Numbered from the stretch's first letter, positions 1 through 11,041 are shown. The stretch: DNA of 64,000 bases from Coptis chinensis (GCA_015680905.1 CM027377.1:28606501-28670500); one strand, 5' to 3'. Notes: generated by a model from the letters alone, not told the origin. A program made the numbers and translations.

Positions 1-235
1 TTTGTGTTACTCTTTTCTAACATTGATAACACTTTTATAAAATTAGTAACGTTTTTTTATGTTACTATTTTCTAACATCGGTAACGGTTTTATAAAGTTA
101 GTAACGTTTTTTTGTGTTACTGATTTATAGAATTTGTAACGGTTCATTTTCTTTTTGTAACGGTTTTGCTATTTCGTAAGTGTTACTCATTGCAAAGCTT
201 AGTTACGGTTTTCCACCGTTACAAAACTATTTTAT
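1..235. repeat. Left subterminal repeat array (GTAACGGTTTT motif)
   Basis: Roughly ten degenerate copies of GTAAC(G)(G)TTTT or its reverse GTTAC occur in 235 bases, in both orientations, spaced 15-30 bases apart. The same motif is clustered again at 3968-4160 and is not enriched between. Such arrays in CACTA elements bind the transposase. Confidence 0.6.
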
Positions 236-240
236 ATGTA

Positions 241-1216
241 AAAAAATTAATTTCCTCCAAAACCACCTTTTTTGGGAGACTACTGAACCTGCGTAAAGAT
301 GCCCCCACTTATTGGGTATTATACAATCGTCCATAACATAAACAAGAAATCTCACAAGTACATCCAATCACATAATCTTTTATTAAAATAGTATCACCAA
401 AACGTCTTTCATAAATAGGACTTGCCACAAATAAAATACACATTGTTTTCCAAATCAATGAGACTTGTCCTTAAACTCAAACTCTCACGTCATTTGTATA
501 GAACTAGCACCTTCAATAGTTGCAAGCATCAGGGGATGACTTTGGGATGGTATCATCAGAAAAGTCCCTTTCATCCTATACACCAATAGAAATATATAAA
601 AAGGAGTCGGGCAGTAGAAAACAAATATGTATAGATATATACTTATATCCTATTATTAAGTAGTAGCTCCTTATACTCAAACTACGGAATTCAGAAAAGA
701 GAATATGGTAGCAGACTAGTAGCAATAGAAACATAGTATAGACATGAAAGTTTATGTAACGCCCCAAAACCCTATAACCTTGTCAGACACCTTAACGAAA
801 GACATAAAAATTTCGGCAGAATCTCCTCTGTATTTTCAACATTTCATATACATAAATCCTGTCATAACCTGAAAATCAAATAATATATTGACTTGTAGAA
901 CTAGCTACTCAAATATATATTGATTCGTAGAAGCAACTACTTAACCATCTCGACCAATGCCAGTTAAGTCAAATAACCAATCCTCAAATCAAAAAGACAT
1001 TATAAATTATATACCAAAATTAAAATGAAAACAGCATATACATCACTTCCACTTATATCAGTGTTATTATACACCTCTATTAGCTCCAACCCGAGATACC
1101 ACACTTCGAATATATATACACCAATATACATAGCTAAAAATTGTATGTTCTTTTGAAATCTTTCATAAAGATATTTGGATGCTAAACTTGCTCTTTTTTT
1201 TCATCAACAGTCTTAC
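241..1216. other. No recognisable gene
   Basis: AT-rich interior of the CACTA-like element, downstream (minus strand) of the last DPE1 exon. Only short chance ORFs occur. The final DPE1 exon expected after the donor at 1216 was not found here. Confidence 0.5.
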
Positions 1217-3554
1217 CTGTGTTGTTGTGTTGCTGGAATGTTCATCCTTGCAGAACTCCCTAATCCGAGGATATCTTGCATAGGAACAATAGCAGTTTGA
1301 GCCACTGAAGATACCGCCTCCTTAATCAATTTCCAAGATATATCATCCCCATCTAGTAATGAGAGATACTTCATTACTTATAAGGATAAAATCAATATGA
1401 TGGAAACTTCATTAAATCAAATAAATAAATAATAGTAATAACTAAATAAGAAAAGACTGCTATTTTATATGGGAACTATACTCACAATGGATTTATGTTC
1501 AGACTGCAAGCTTTCCCACCAACCCCGAGACTTGAAATGGTGTAAACAAGGTTAGAACTACATAGTTGACACAAATCTCCAACCAATAAATCAGAAAGAA
1601 AGATGACTACAACCGACAATCAACCTTAGACCTAAATTACATGGACACACCATATTTTGAAAATAATCCGTGTTGGATACGTATCCACATGTCTGTGTCG
1701 GACACATATTGGACATAATGTATGTGATATACCTCGATTTTTGAAAATTCATCGTGTCCATGTCAATGTAATTTAGCCTTGGACTATATCTTAAGCACCA
1801 AAAGAATAGAGGAAATTCATTTTCGATTACACTACTAGGGTAGGTTAGAACAGATAAGGTCATTCAGACATTCTATGAGCCTCTCATAAGAAATAGTCTA
1901 GATTGTATCAACCACACCTTAACATATTGCACTTGTTTAGACTTGAAGAAAAATCAGTGGCGGTAACAATAAAACATATTAATATTTCCTACCAAATTAA
2001 AGTAACAAAAGTTAATGAGGAATGAATAACTATACATACTCTACCGAGTTGCATCTATCTCTGTGAATAAAGAATTTGTGGCTTCTTGTTTGAGGTAGAT
2101 AACCAAACTCAAATTCATTGGGTATTTTGGCCAATAGGTTCAAGCATTTCTTCTTAGTAAGGAAGATAGTTTATTGAACCATTCAAAAGTAGGGCAAGGC
2201 AACCTATAGAACAAAGAATAGAGGAACCACACAAAGACACATAAAACACTCTCAATAGCTCACCTTACCTTAAATGGGAGGATATTAAATCAACACCGCA
2301 GAAAACAATGCCTACTAGCACTAGATTACCAAGTTCTCGAAAGGAATTCCACTCACCTCCTTTCTAAACTTTTCCAATAACATAAGAATCTTAAGCATGT
2401 TCAATATTACACCAAAGACTATTCCTCTCTAGCTGCAACCCCCCTAGTTAGTGATAGGAATCAACAGAAATTTGGTAACAAGATCATAATAAGAATAAAC
2501 CTCACCGTGTCATTATCATGAGTTCCAAAGTGTACACACTACTTGATTACGCTCATGATTATGAGGCAAATTAATGTTATACTCGCCCGTCTCCAAAAGT
2601 CCGACAAGAGGACTGCAACCACGTAACTTCAAGTCATTATTATTGATTCAACTCTTTCAAGACGCTGAAAAAAAGAAAGGGGAGGGAGATGGGTCATAAG
2701 CACATAATAACTACCAAACTGAAGGACATCCATTCCCAGTGCCGCGATGGCCTTCCTAAGTTGAACAACATCCTCAGTTATCACTCCCTGTCATATTATG
2801 ATAAAGAGAAATATAAGATCAATTTCAGTGGAAGCAGCTTGTGGAATTTATATCATATTTCTATTGGTAAAGTCTAATTCTTTAGTAGATCAAGGTAATA
2901 ATAATCCAATAAATAGGCCATGTAGTAAGGAGCTACATAACCTACAAGAAGTACTGCCTATCCCAGTTACAACCCCTCTTTAAAATCCAAGTCTGTCAAC
3001 TCTTGAATACATGCCTAGTCATATAGCTCATTGTTGGATCCCCTCCGACACCTTGTAAGTATCCTTTTCTAGTTACACAAATACAACAAGACATACCAAG
3101 TCTTCTGCAATTATATTGATCCTTCCAACAGCTTGAAAGATGGCATCAAATACGGCTTTCCTCGGTCCAGCCTACCATCAAGAAAAAAAGAATCTAGTAT
3201 GGATTTTTGATATCTCCAAAGAAGAAACACTTACACCTTCCACATGTAGATATGACCTTCCAATGACAGAACATAGCAACCTTTGATTCTGCAATTTGGT
3301 GCAATTACGACAACAATAATTAATAGCATGTAGAAATACCAATAACCACAAATGTGACAGGAAAAAAATAAATAAATAAAACTACAGCCATCAAGACGCT
3401 CTCTCACGTAAGGAACCGCCTTAATCCAAAGAAATCCTTTAAAATGATCTATCCTGAATTCATCATATAGATTATATGCACGCTTTATCCTTTGTACCCA
3501 CCAAGAAAACCCATCGGCCTCCATTGCTTTCCAATCATATAAAGGGTTGTTTAA
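1217..3554 (-). pseudogene. DPE1: Captured DPE1 (plastid 4-alpha-glucanotransferase) pseudogene with introns
   Basis: Seven exon-like blocks lie in the correct order on the minus strand: about 3554-3408, 3288-3237, 3171-3097, 2787-2715, 2612-2506, 1530-1486 and about 1385-1217. Most are bounded by AG and GT splice sites. They encode the C-terminal half of the GH77 disproportionating enzyme, which transfers alpha-1,4-glucan units in plastid starch breakdown. Visible family blocks are PLYDWKAMEADGF, YDEFRIDHFKGF (nucleophile Asp), INIIAEDL (acid/base Glu), GVITEDVVQLRKAI, NLPHNHERNQVVYT then GTHDNDT after a one-base shift, and VPMQDILGLGSSARMNIPATQ. The N-terminal half and last exon are missing. 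Damage includes the frameshift at the catalytic HDND block, a lost base at the first donor, and a small duplication before the last donor. It cannot make an active enzyme. Confidence 0.88.
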
Positions 3555-3599
3555 TTCACATTACAATAGAGTGCATAAGATGGTAGCTTCAGTCGAATA

Positions 3600-3905
3600 A
3601 CACACAAACAAAAAGTAAAAATCGTACCTTTTGTAGCAACTTGAACCGAACTTGGACTGAATCAGACCAAGCAAACCCTACATCATAGTAGAGTAAAATC
3701 GAGAGAGAGAATTGAGTGCGACTGACCAATTAGAAAACCCTAGGTAATTGAACGGAAGAGGAAGGCATATTTACAGCGGCGGCAGAAAACAACAGCGAGA
3801 GATTGAAAGAGATTTAAGAGGCGATAGATGGAGAGAATCAATGAAAGGGAGTTTCTTTCCTTAAGGAGAGTTGTGAATTAGCGAAAAACTTCACTTGAGT
3901 GCGAT
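3600..3905 (-). promoter_or_regulatory. Leader-like pyrimidine-rich region upstream of the DPE1 exons
   Basis: Read on the minus strand this is rich in CTCTC and TTTC runs, like a plant 5' untranslated leader. It contains a short ATG-initiated frame and a possible donor (AAAG/GTACG near 3628). It could be the captured DPE1 leader or an unrelated captured exon. No TATA box was identified with confidence. Confidence 0.25.
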
Positions 3906-3967
3906 ATTTTTCCTGTCTCCTGTTTCCTAAATTCCCAAAAAAAATTTATTTTTTATTTTTTATTTTT

Positions 3968-4173
3968 TTTTAAACCGTTCACACTTTAGCAACACATATA
4001 TTTCATAAGAAAATAACTAAAGACCGTTACAAATTAATTCAATTTTAATAAAAAATAATTGTAACAGTTTATCATCATTCCTCACGGTAATAAAGTGCGA
4101 GGAACTCTCTCACGGTAAAAAACTGTTACTAATTAAAAAAAGTGAGCGTTACTGATTTCCTATTTTTGTGTAG
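3968..4173. repeat. Right subterminal repeats and candidate terminal repeat
   Basis: Copies of AAACCGTT, ACCGTTAC, GTAACAGTTT, CACGGTAA and AACTGTTAC mirror the array at 1-235. The outermost bases, AGCGTTACTGATTTCC followed by TATTTTTGTGTAG, have the composition of a CACTA terminal repeat read from inside to outside. Confidence 0.55.
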
Positions 4174-5384
4174 GGTGTCCACAGTTTTGGATAGAAATCA
4201 TACCTTTAGATCGACTAAGATAACTCTGAGAATCCAAGATCTACAAATCCGAATCAACCTCTTGATCTTCTATTGTATTCTTATCAATGGAATGGACGTT
4301 GTGTGGGCAACGATCTACCACCCTCTTCTTTCTCTCTTGGCCTTTATCACTCTCAAAATTGGAACCGATTTTGGATCTTATCTTTCTTGAGTAAAACCTT
4401 AAGTTTTTTTCTTGTGTAAAAAATGGCCAGAGAAAGAGGTTTCTATTTATAGGCTACAACAGGGACCATGAGGAGAAATTAGGGTTGGGCCTCCTGACGG
4501 GCTTGGGCTTCCCATGTTTGCCCAGAACACACGGCCCGAGTCTGTCAACAAATGGCTTATTATTCCACTAAAAGCCATTGTTGCACTACCGCCCTAATCC
4601 CAAATTACGTGTTACGTTTATGGGCTCCATATTATATGCTTGTTGATCTCCCCGTGTTTAAAATATCCAATGCTCGTTGATTAAGTCAAGTTACTGACAA
4701 CTACATTAATCAACTTCTTATGTCCTTAAGTAGTACCACTCAACCTTATTATCATGTCGGATTAAATCCACCTATAGGGTTTACATGACAATCCGTATGA
4801 GTTCCTCAAGGGGACATCATCAACCCGACTTCTTGCGGGTCACAGATTCCTTCTATAATCAACATCACACCTTACATAAAATGTCATTACCCAATCCATC
4901 GAGTTTGTTGATTCACAAATGAATCTCACTCATTGATGATTTAAAGCAATGTACAATGCACGTAAGTGCCCATTTTTATATCCGAATTAAGAGGACAAAC
5001 AACTATAATAACAGAGGTATTTGTTCTCTTATATAGTCAATATAAAGAGAAACAACCTCACTTGGTCCTGTTCAATACACACAAAGTGTACTAGTATAAT
5101 CCTGTAGTCAAGATAGACTAATACCAGATTATACTACAATCGTACCAATAGTTTGTCCAAATCCATTTAGGTTGTGAACGTTTACTTATACTTTATAAGG
5201 TACTGATGATATGATCTTCTGTGTGTCACCACACACCATATCATCTACAATATAAAGTATTAGACACATGCATATAACTAATAATATATATAATATGTAT
5301 AACATTTGCCCATATGATTCTTATTCAAAATATAAAGAATTAGAATTAATACAAAAGTAATGCTTTTAGTATATAACCCTATCA
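4169..5384 (-). mobile_element. Copia-type LTR, minus orientation (solo or truncated element)
   Basis: The ends form an imperfect terminal inverted repeat, TGTAGGGT at 4169-4176 and ACCCTATCA at 5376-5384. Read on the minus strand the block opens TGATAGGGTTATATAC and ends ACCCTACA, with a promoter-like CCTATAAATAG at about 4443-4453 near its 3' third. Length (about 1.2 kb), composition and the TATA position fit an LTR of Ty1/copia type. No internal coding region adjoins it on either side. Flanks TTTTG and GAAGC do not match, so no target duplication is seen. The copia assignment rests on overall resemblance only. Confidence 0.55.
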
Positions 5385-5394
5385 GAAGCGTTCT

Positions 5395-6660
5395 ATGCTT
5401 TGGAGCAACATAGGCTACAGTACGTGCGTGGCATGTGTAGGAATATGGGTGGTCGAGAGATATGAAATGATGGCTGCCAGGTGGCTTGACGTTTGGTGTC
5501 TCGATGCCATTATGACGTGCCTTGGGAAGGTACGTTACTTGGGCATAAGTAGAGTCATTAGGGGAAGCTCAAGGGTATTTGCGCTCCTTCATCTCCAAGT
5601 TCTTCTACTCCAAAGTTCTTGCGCTCTTACCTTTACTGATAAGGTGAGGTACGTGCTCTTCTTTACTTAGTTTTTTTTTGTTGGATAAGAATGCTTTGTT
5701 CTTGTAGTAGTTCAATGATCTTTTCGTTTCGTTTGTAGACTTGAGTATGGCTAGGCAACGTGGAGATGCTGCTGGTGGTGATGAAGGGACGAGGGAAGCC
5801 TCTCCCCTTGTGATGGAGATGATGGAGTTTAGACCCTATCCTCATGGAAACCATGGTAAGTGCAAAGCTGATGATTATGGTTCGAAGAAAGGCAAGCGTG
5901 CCAAGGTGGAGGGGCTGGGCAACTTGGAGGTATCGTGTTCAGGTCTCCCAGTCATGGAGGGGGCAGCGACCTGAACCAAGAAGAACATGGCAAACTGGGG
6001 CGAGGTCACAATGCTGCGGCTGGTAGTTCGTTCCAGCGTTCTAGTGATGTGGGTAGCGACTTCTTCTATGTTGGGAAGACGGGGAAGAAGCGCACGGTCA
6101 AACGTTCTGACTGCAGCTTTAATTCGGCCTCTATAACGACCTGCCTCCTGGAAGGAATGGTGCTAGATGGTGATAAGGCTGAGTTGGGTGATGAAATTTT
6201 GGAGACGACCCTGAAGACCACAAACTTGGCCTGTTGTTTGGTGAGCTTTTTTCTTGCACTAATGTTTTGTGGTGTGAATGATAACGATTAACGCTAGCGT
6301 TCTCTTTGCAGTTTTTAGCGGGGTACGATAAATTGAAGGGATCTGTGAAGCGTCCTGGTAACGGCGATGGTGGCGCGGTTGAGCTGGTTAGGATGCGTAC
6401 TGCCTGGGAAGCTGATAAGAAAAAGATGAAGGCCTTGAGGAAAAAAACATCAGGATGCGCTGGAGGAGAAAGCTGTGCTGGTGAGTTCAATGATGGACCT
6501 GTGGGAAAGGTTGGCATCCGTGACTGAGTACGCCAAGCAGTGTCAAGTGGTGGCACGCAAAGTGCAAAAAGAATATGATCGAACTTGTGAAGATCATCTT
6601 TATCTTGCGAACTCAGATGTTGAACTCACCGGAAAAGCAAGATCGTGAGGTCAATTTGAA
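5395..6660 (+). pseudogene. Antisense extra ORF of the Tat element, spliced, broken
   Basis: This gene-like region reads on the plus strand, opposite to gag-pol. A TATA-like GCATAAGTAG near 5540 is followed by a leader, a likely leader intron (donor GTGAGGTACG near 5645, acceptor TTTGTAG near 5740) and the ATG at 5747. A second intron fits 6241-6311 (GTGAGC to TTTGCAG), joining ACCTGTTGTTTG to TTTTTAGCGGG. The predicted protein has a basic stretch (SKKGKRAKVEG), a helical block (GDEILETTLKTTNLA) and a charged, probably coiled-coil C-terminus (AWEADKKKMKALR, then KVQKEYDRTCEDH). At least two frameshifts break it. Antisense extra ORFs between integrase and 3' LTR are known in Tat elements such as Grande; membership is inferred from position and strand. 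Confidence 0.6.
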
Positions 6661-7265
6661 AAACGCTGCAGACTTGTCGTAAGCGAGATCGAAAGTAATA
6701 TCCTTTCTACCAGCGCCACTCCGATGGATAAACATGTTGTTGGTGATGCTTGATTATGATGCTGGATTAGTTCACTTGTAAGTGTTGAATAATCTTCTTT
6801 TGATATTCTGTTAGTTCTCTCGGTAAGAGAATTAAACAGTAGAAGTGGTTTCTTAGGTTTGCCTGAGCAGTTCGCCTTTTGGTACAGATACTCAACGAGC
6901 TGGTTTCCACGAAAGTGGTAGTTCGATATTTTGCAACATTTGTAAGAAATACTGATATGGATTTCCTGGGTAGACCCAACAGATTGGTGCATTCGTGAAC
7001 TGGTTTCCTGGCTGTGGGCAGGCAGTTCTATTGATGAATGTATATGGAATGTATGTTTTTGCTTATGTTTGATTGCTTGTAGCTAGTATTCCGTTTATAA
7101 TACTGATGGTGTAAAGCGGCTAAGGAGCCTGAGACTTAGCTTAAGGAAGCGTTTTGCTCGTAGATGACGTTCTCCGTTGTGGGCTAACCACAAGTGAGGA
7201 TAGTATAGGCAGGTTGGTAGCTCAGGTGAACATGCTAGCCTAATATAACATAGGGTTGGCTGAGA
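6661..7265. other. Tat 3' untranslated region, no gene
   Basis: Sequence between the antisense ORF and the tandem array. Its right end (from about 7110) already contains degenerate GCTTAGC and GAGAGC words related to the repeat unit. No supported coding potential. Confidence 0.5.
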
Positions 7266-7705
7266 GCCTGTTAGCTTATGAAAGTGTATGGCTCGCTGAG
7301 AGCGTTCTCACTTAGTTGATCCTAGAAGTATAGGTCCTCAACTAGTGAGAATTGGAGAGGCTATGGAGCATGTTAGATCAAGAGAGGGTGTTGCTCGCGG
7401 GGAGCGTATTAGCTTATGAAAGCGTATGGCTCATTGAGAGCATTCTCACTGAGTTGATCCTAGAAGTATAGGTCCTCAAATAGTGAGATTTGGAGAGGCT
7501 ATGGAGCCTGTTAGCTCAAGAGAGCGTGTTAGCTTATGAAAGTGTATGGCTTACTGAGAGCGTTCTCACTGAGTTGATCCTATAAGTATAGGTCCTCAAC
7601 TAGTGAGATTTGGAGAGGCTATGGAGCCTGTTAGCTCAAGAGAGTGTGTTGCTCGTGGGGAGCGTGTTAGCTGATGAAAGCGTATGGCTCACCGAGAGCG
7701 TTGAA
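7266..7705. repeat. Tandem repeat array in the Tat 3' region, about 3.5 copies
   Basis: Units begin GCCTGTTAGC (variants GCATGTTAGA) at about 7266, 7368, 7506 and 7626, giving periods of about 102, 138 and 120 bases. Each contains GAAAGTGTATGGCT, GTTCTCACTGAGTTGATCCT and GTATAGGTCCTCAA. Units differ by an optional TTGCTCGCGGGGAGCG insert of about 18 bases. Tandem repeats in this part of Tat elements are known sources of plant satellite DNA. Confidence 0.9.
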
Positions 7706-7860
7706 ACTCCTGAGAGTGTTAGAAGTGTGCGTATACTGGTGGTGCTTTCAGTGCAATGTTAAGTGTTTTGATGATGAGATTGACCGGAGTAGGTTGCAAT
7801 ACAAACACAAGTAACAAAAACCTGAAAAATAAAAACCATGGAATGTACAATAATGCATTT

Positions 7861-8940
7861 TTATTGATAAAATTTATTTAACAAATAAGTGTTCCAAGGG
7901 TGTGGCAATGGTTTCCCCTCTTGGGTCTTAATCCAGTACGCTCCGTTGCCAACAACTCGTACCACTATGTACGGTCCTTCCCATGTTGGTGCTAGTTTGG
8001 AGTTATCTTGAGTCTTTTTCAGAACTAAATTACCAGGTTGAAAATATCGAGGATGTACTCGCTTGTTGTAGGATTTCTTTAGAATTTGCTGGTAAGATGC
8101 CACTCTGATGGCTACTAGGTCGTGATGTTCCTCCATCAAGTCGACCTCGCGAGCGAGGACGGCGTCATTATGTCCAGATTCGACGAGTTCTGAGCGAGTC
8201 GTAATGACTGTCAGCTCGGTGGGAATAACGACTTCTGTGCCATAGCATAAGGAGAATGGTGACTCGCTAGTGCTGGAGCGAGCTGTGGTGTGATGAGCCC
8301 ACAGAATGTTCTCTAACTGATTTGGCCATTGACTCTTGTTCTTTTTGATCTTTTTCTTCAAATTTTCTAAGATCGCTTTGTTGCTAGCCTCAGCTTGGCC
8401 ATTGCTTTGAGCGTATTGAGGAGTGGAGAATGTATGGACGATTTTCTACTTGGCCAGAAATTCCTTGACTGTTTTTCCCTTGAATTGAGAACCATTGTCT
8501 ATCACCAATGTGTGTGGTAGGCCAAATCTGGTGATGATGTGCGTCCAAATGAAGTTTCTGACGTCTGATTCTTTGACATGAGCTGAAGGAACTGCTTCGA
8601 CCCACTTAGTGAAGTAATCAGTTGCAGCTAAGACGAAGTGAAAACCGGTACTTTTCTGTGGGATGAATGGTCTCATGATGTCCATTCCCCACATGTGAAA
8701 AGGCTAAGGGCTCGCAATGTTGATCAACTCGTGAGTTGGCTAGTTGATGTTGTGGCCAAAAGTCTGGCATTTGATGCACTTGAGTACATATGCTTTAGCA
8801 TCGATCTGCATTCGAGGCCAAAAGTATCCTTGGGAGATCGCTTTGTGGGCCAAAGAGCGACCTCCAGCATGGTTTCCACACTCTCCCTCATGAATTTCTG
8901 CAAAAATTAATTGACCTTGTTCTGGGCTTATGCACCTCAA
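7861..8940 (-). pseudogene. Tat integrase domain, two internal stops
   Basis: One minus-strand frame reads through with premature stops near 8703 and 8444. The N-terminus has the zinc-binding H-H-C-C pattern (HEGECGNH to CIKCQ). The core has GMDIMRPF (first Asp), then LVIDNGSQF (second Asp) and the third-acid region GQAEASNKAILENLKK. The C-terminal part has YGTEVVIPTEL and a chromatin-side module with GPYIVVRVVGNGAYWI. It would insert element cDNA into the genome. The frame ends at about 7861 and the untranslated region with tandem repeats follows. Confidence 0.88.
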
Positions 8941-9164
8941 GAGAGGCCCGCAAGCAAATTTTCGGAATAATTTGTTATGGACCAGGCAATAATGGCGAGC
9001 CAGATATGGGATTTGTCTAGCTTTGACCAGGCAAATATGGCTTTGGCAATAATGTACTCAACGATGGGCTGCATCCGTGTTTGACTCATCTGATCCTCAA
9101 AGAGGGGGCACAGGTAGCTGACTTTTAAGATGTGTTCAGCTTGGTAAGCAGGTCAGTCAATTAT

Positions 9165-9470
9165 TTCAATGAGTAACTGCCTAGGAGCGCAGTTCATTGT
9201 TTGGGTAGCCAGGTAAGCTAAACTGTCTATGTGACAATTTTTGTCACATAAAAAATGGTATATCGTGGCTTTCTTGAAGGAAGAAAGTAACTAATAAACA
9301 ACTTGAAGGTATTTAGAAAGGTTACCTTCGTGGGTAGTGTACTTTTTAGCAATCTGGCGAACGACCAGTTGCGAGTCATTCTTCTTTGTGGATGGGATAA
9401 CCGTTTCTGGTTCCCAATTGAGGTCGTCGACAGGGAAGTCAGCTAGGAAATCAGCAATGACCTGACCCTT
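9165..9470 (-). pseudogene. Second, archaeal-type RNase H remnant of the Tat element
   Basis: Between the first RNase H and integrase the minus strand still reads NDSQLVVRQIAKKY, then THEGNLSKYLQVVY, then after a stop CDKNCHIDSLAYLA. This matches the archaeal-type RNase H block (conserved NDSQLVV and the D-LA-LA end) that Tat-clade elements carry in addition to the normal one. The start of the domain is decayed. Its presence is the best single argument for placing the element in Tat. Confidence 0.65.
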
Positions 9471-9872
9471 CTAAGAGGTGCGTGGGACGAACTTGATGTG
9501 GTGTTCCCCGAGTTCTTCAGCCCACACTGCCATGCGAGTTATCTTATTCTCCTTGTGAAGGATATTCTTCAATGGGAGGTCGGTGAGTACTTTGATTGAA
9601 TGTGCTTGAAAGTAAGGCCTGAACTTCCTTGCAGAATATAACAATGTTAGGACTGCTCTTTCAATGTAAGAGTAGTTCTTTTCAGTTGGAGTTAGCATCT
9701 TATTGTAAAGTAAATTGGTTTCTTTGAGTTGTTTTCCTCTTTGAAGAGAACCGAACTGATGGAAAAGTCTGATATTGCTAGATAAAGCCACAATGTTTCG
9801 CCATCTGTTAGTTTTGCTAGGACGGGAGGTGTAGTCAGGTACTCTTTGAGGGTGGAGAACGCTTGGTGGCAC
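9471..9872 (-). pseudogene. Tat RNase H domain
   Basis: The frame contains LTPTEKNYSYIERAVLTLL, ARKFRPYFQAHSIKVLTDLPL and RMAVWAEELGEHHIKFVPRTS, the RNase H and connection region of Tat-type polyproteins. This activity removes the RNA strand after reverse transcription. It is out of frame with the RT ORF upstream, and the first 40 residues look like frameshifted sequence rather than native protein. Confidence 0.8.
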
Positions 9873-9973
9873 TGTTCGTTCTAGGAGAATTGCTCACCTT
9901 TTTTAAGAAGTTGTAGAAACGGTCGGCACTTGTCTGACGCCCTTGAAATGAATCGGTTGAGTACAGCAACCAT

Positions 9974-11041
9974 TCATGACATCTTCTGTATCTGCTTCTT
10001 TGTCTGTGGGTCGGGCATGTCCAAGAAAGCTCGGATTTGGTCTGGGTTAGCCTCGATCCCGCGCCGTGATACCTGGTACCCCAGAAACTTTCCTGAGGAT
10101 GCTCCAAAAAGGCACTTTTCTGGATTTAACTTCATTCGAGTTCGTCGTAACCTGGAGAATGCTTGCTCAAGGTGAGTGAGGTGGTCACCTGCTTTCTTGC
10201 TCTTGACGACCATGTCATCAATATATACTTCCATGGTATCCCCTAACATGTCCTGGAACATGTCAGTTACTAGTTGTTGATAAGTCGCTTCAGCGTTCTT
10301 GAGGCCGAACGGGAAAACGTTGTAGCAGTAAATTCCTTGTTCGGTTATGAATGATGTTTTCTCTTGGTCTTCTTCAGTGAGTGGGATCTGGTTGTATCTA
10401 CTGTATGTATCCATGAAGGATAGGAGTTTGTGGCCACAGGTTTGGTCTACAAGTCGGTCGATTCTAGGTAAATGAAAGCTGTCCTTAGGTGTTTCTTGGT
10501 TGACATTGGTGAAGTCCACACAAAGGTGAACTGTGTCATTCTTCTTTGGAACTGCTACTATGTTAGCGATCCATTCGGGGTAATCGACCTTTCGGATGAA
10601 ATTGACTTGTTTGAGTTTGTCGACCTTATAGTTGATTGCTTTTTGAAACCGCAGTGATAGTCTTTTAGGTCGCTGTCGAACTGGTCGAGCATAAGGGTTG
10701 ACATTTAGTTTATGACATGCAACATTAGGATCTATACCCGGTACATCAATATACGACCAAGGGAAAACATCTTTATTCATGGATAAAAAGTTTACAAGAT
10801 GGGCCCTAAGTGTAAGGTCAAGGTTAGCCCCTTCATAGACGAACTTAGGATCGTCTTTGGTTCCTAAGTTCACTCGCTGCCTTTTTTCAGCTTGTAACGT
10901 GGCCTGTGGTGGTTGAGCGTCCTCTAGGGGACTGCGTTCTGGAGTTGCTTTGTCGATCTGATAACTAATGGGAGTGGCCGTAAGAACTGGAGCCTCTTCT
11001 GTGGTTACGACAACAGGGTCTGGTGAGACTTCTGTGGTCAT
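9974..11041 (-). pseudogene. Tat reverse transcriptase domain
   Basis: This 355-codon frame opens with a variable linker, then KFVYEGANLDLTLRAHLVNFL and WSYIDVPGIDPNVACHKLNV. The RT fingers and palm follow, with RKVDYPEWIANIVAVPKKN, LCVDFTNVNQ, FSMD-like LLSFMDTYSRYNQI, FPFGLKNAEATYQ and the catalytic EVYIDDMVVKSK (YIDD in place of YVDD). The RT core is open but ends in a frameshift at KKQIQKMS. It is also shifted relative to the protease frame upstream, so no complete polyprotein is possible. Confidence 0.92.

Larger units (their letters stand above)
1..4177. mobile_element. CACTA-like DNA transposon, right-hand part, carrying a captured gene
   Basis: Both ends of this stretch are dense in short direct and inverted copies of GTAACGGTTTT/AAACCGTTAC, the arrangement of subterminal repeats in plant CACTA (En/Spm-type) elements. 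The right edge read on the minus strand starts CTACACAAAAATAGG, close to the CACTACA-type terminus of that superfamily. The left terminus lies before the window. No transposase is visible, so it would be non-autonomous. The interior holds a DPE1 pseudogene with introns, as in gene-capturing CACTA elements. The right end overlaps the start of an LTR (4169), so the last bases are uncertain. A Mutator-like or other terminal-inverted-repeat element is the alternative. Confidence 0.5.

Noticed and set aside
1660-1720. GTGTCGGACAC palindrome as a regulatory site
   Set aside because: Such words are common in plant repeats and nothing ties this one to a gene.
2689-2983. Two overlapping plus-strand ORFs
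   Set aside because: They are antisense to DPE1 exons and introns; the minus-strand protein matches explain the sequence.
5741-5974. Independent host gene on the plus strand
   Set aside because: Position between Tat integrase and the expected LTR, with antisense orientation, fits the known extra ORFs of Tat elements better than a host gene.
7266-7705. Possible CRISPR-like array
   Set aside because: Units are 100-140 bases, fully repetitive without unique spacers, and sit in a plant retrotransposon 3' region.
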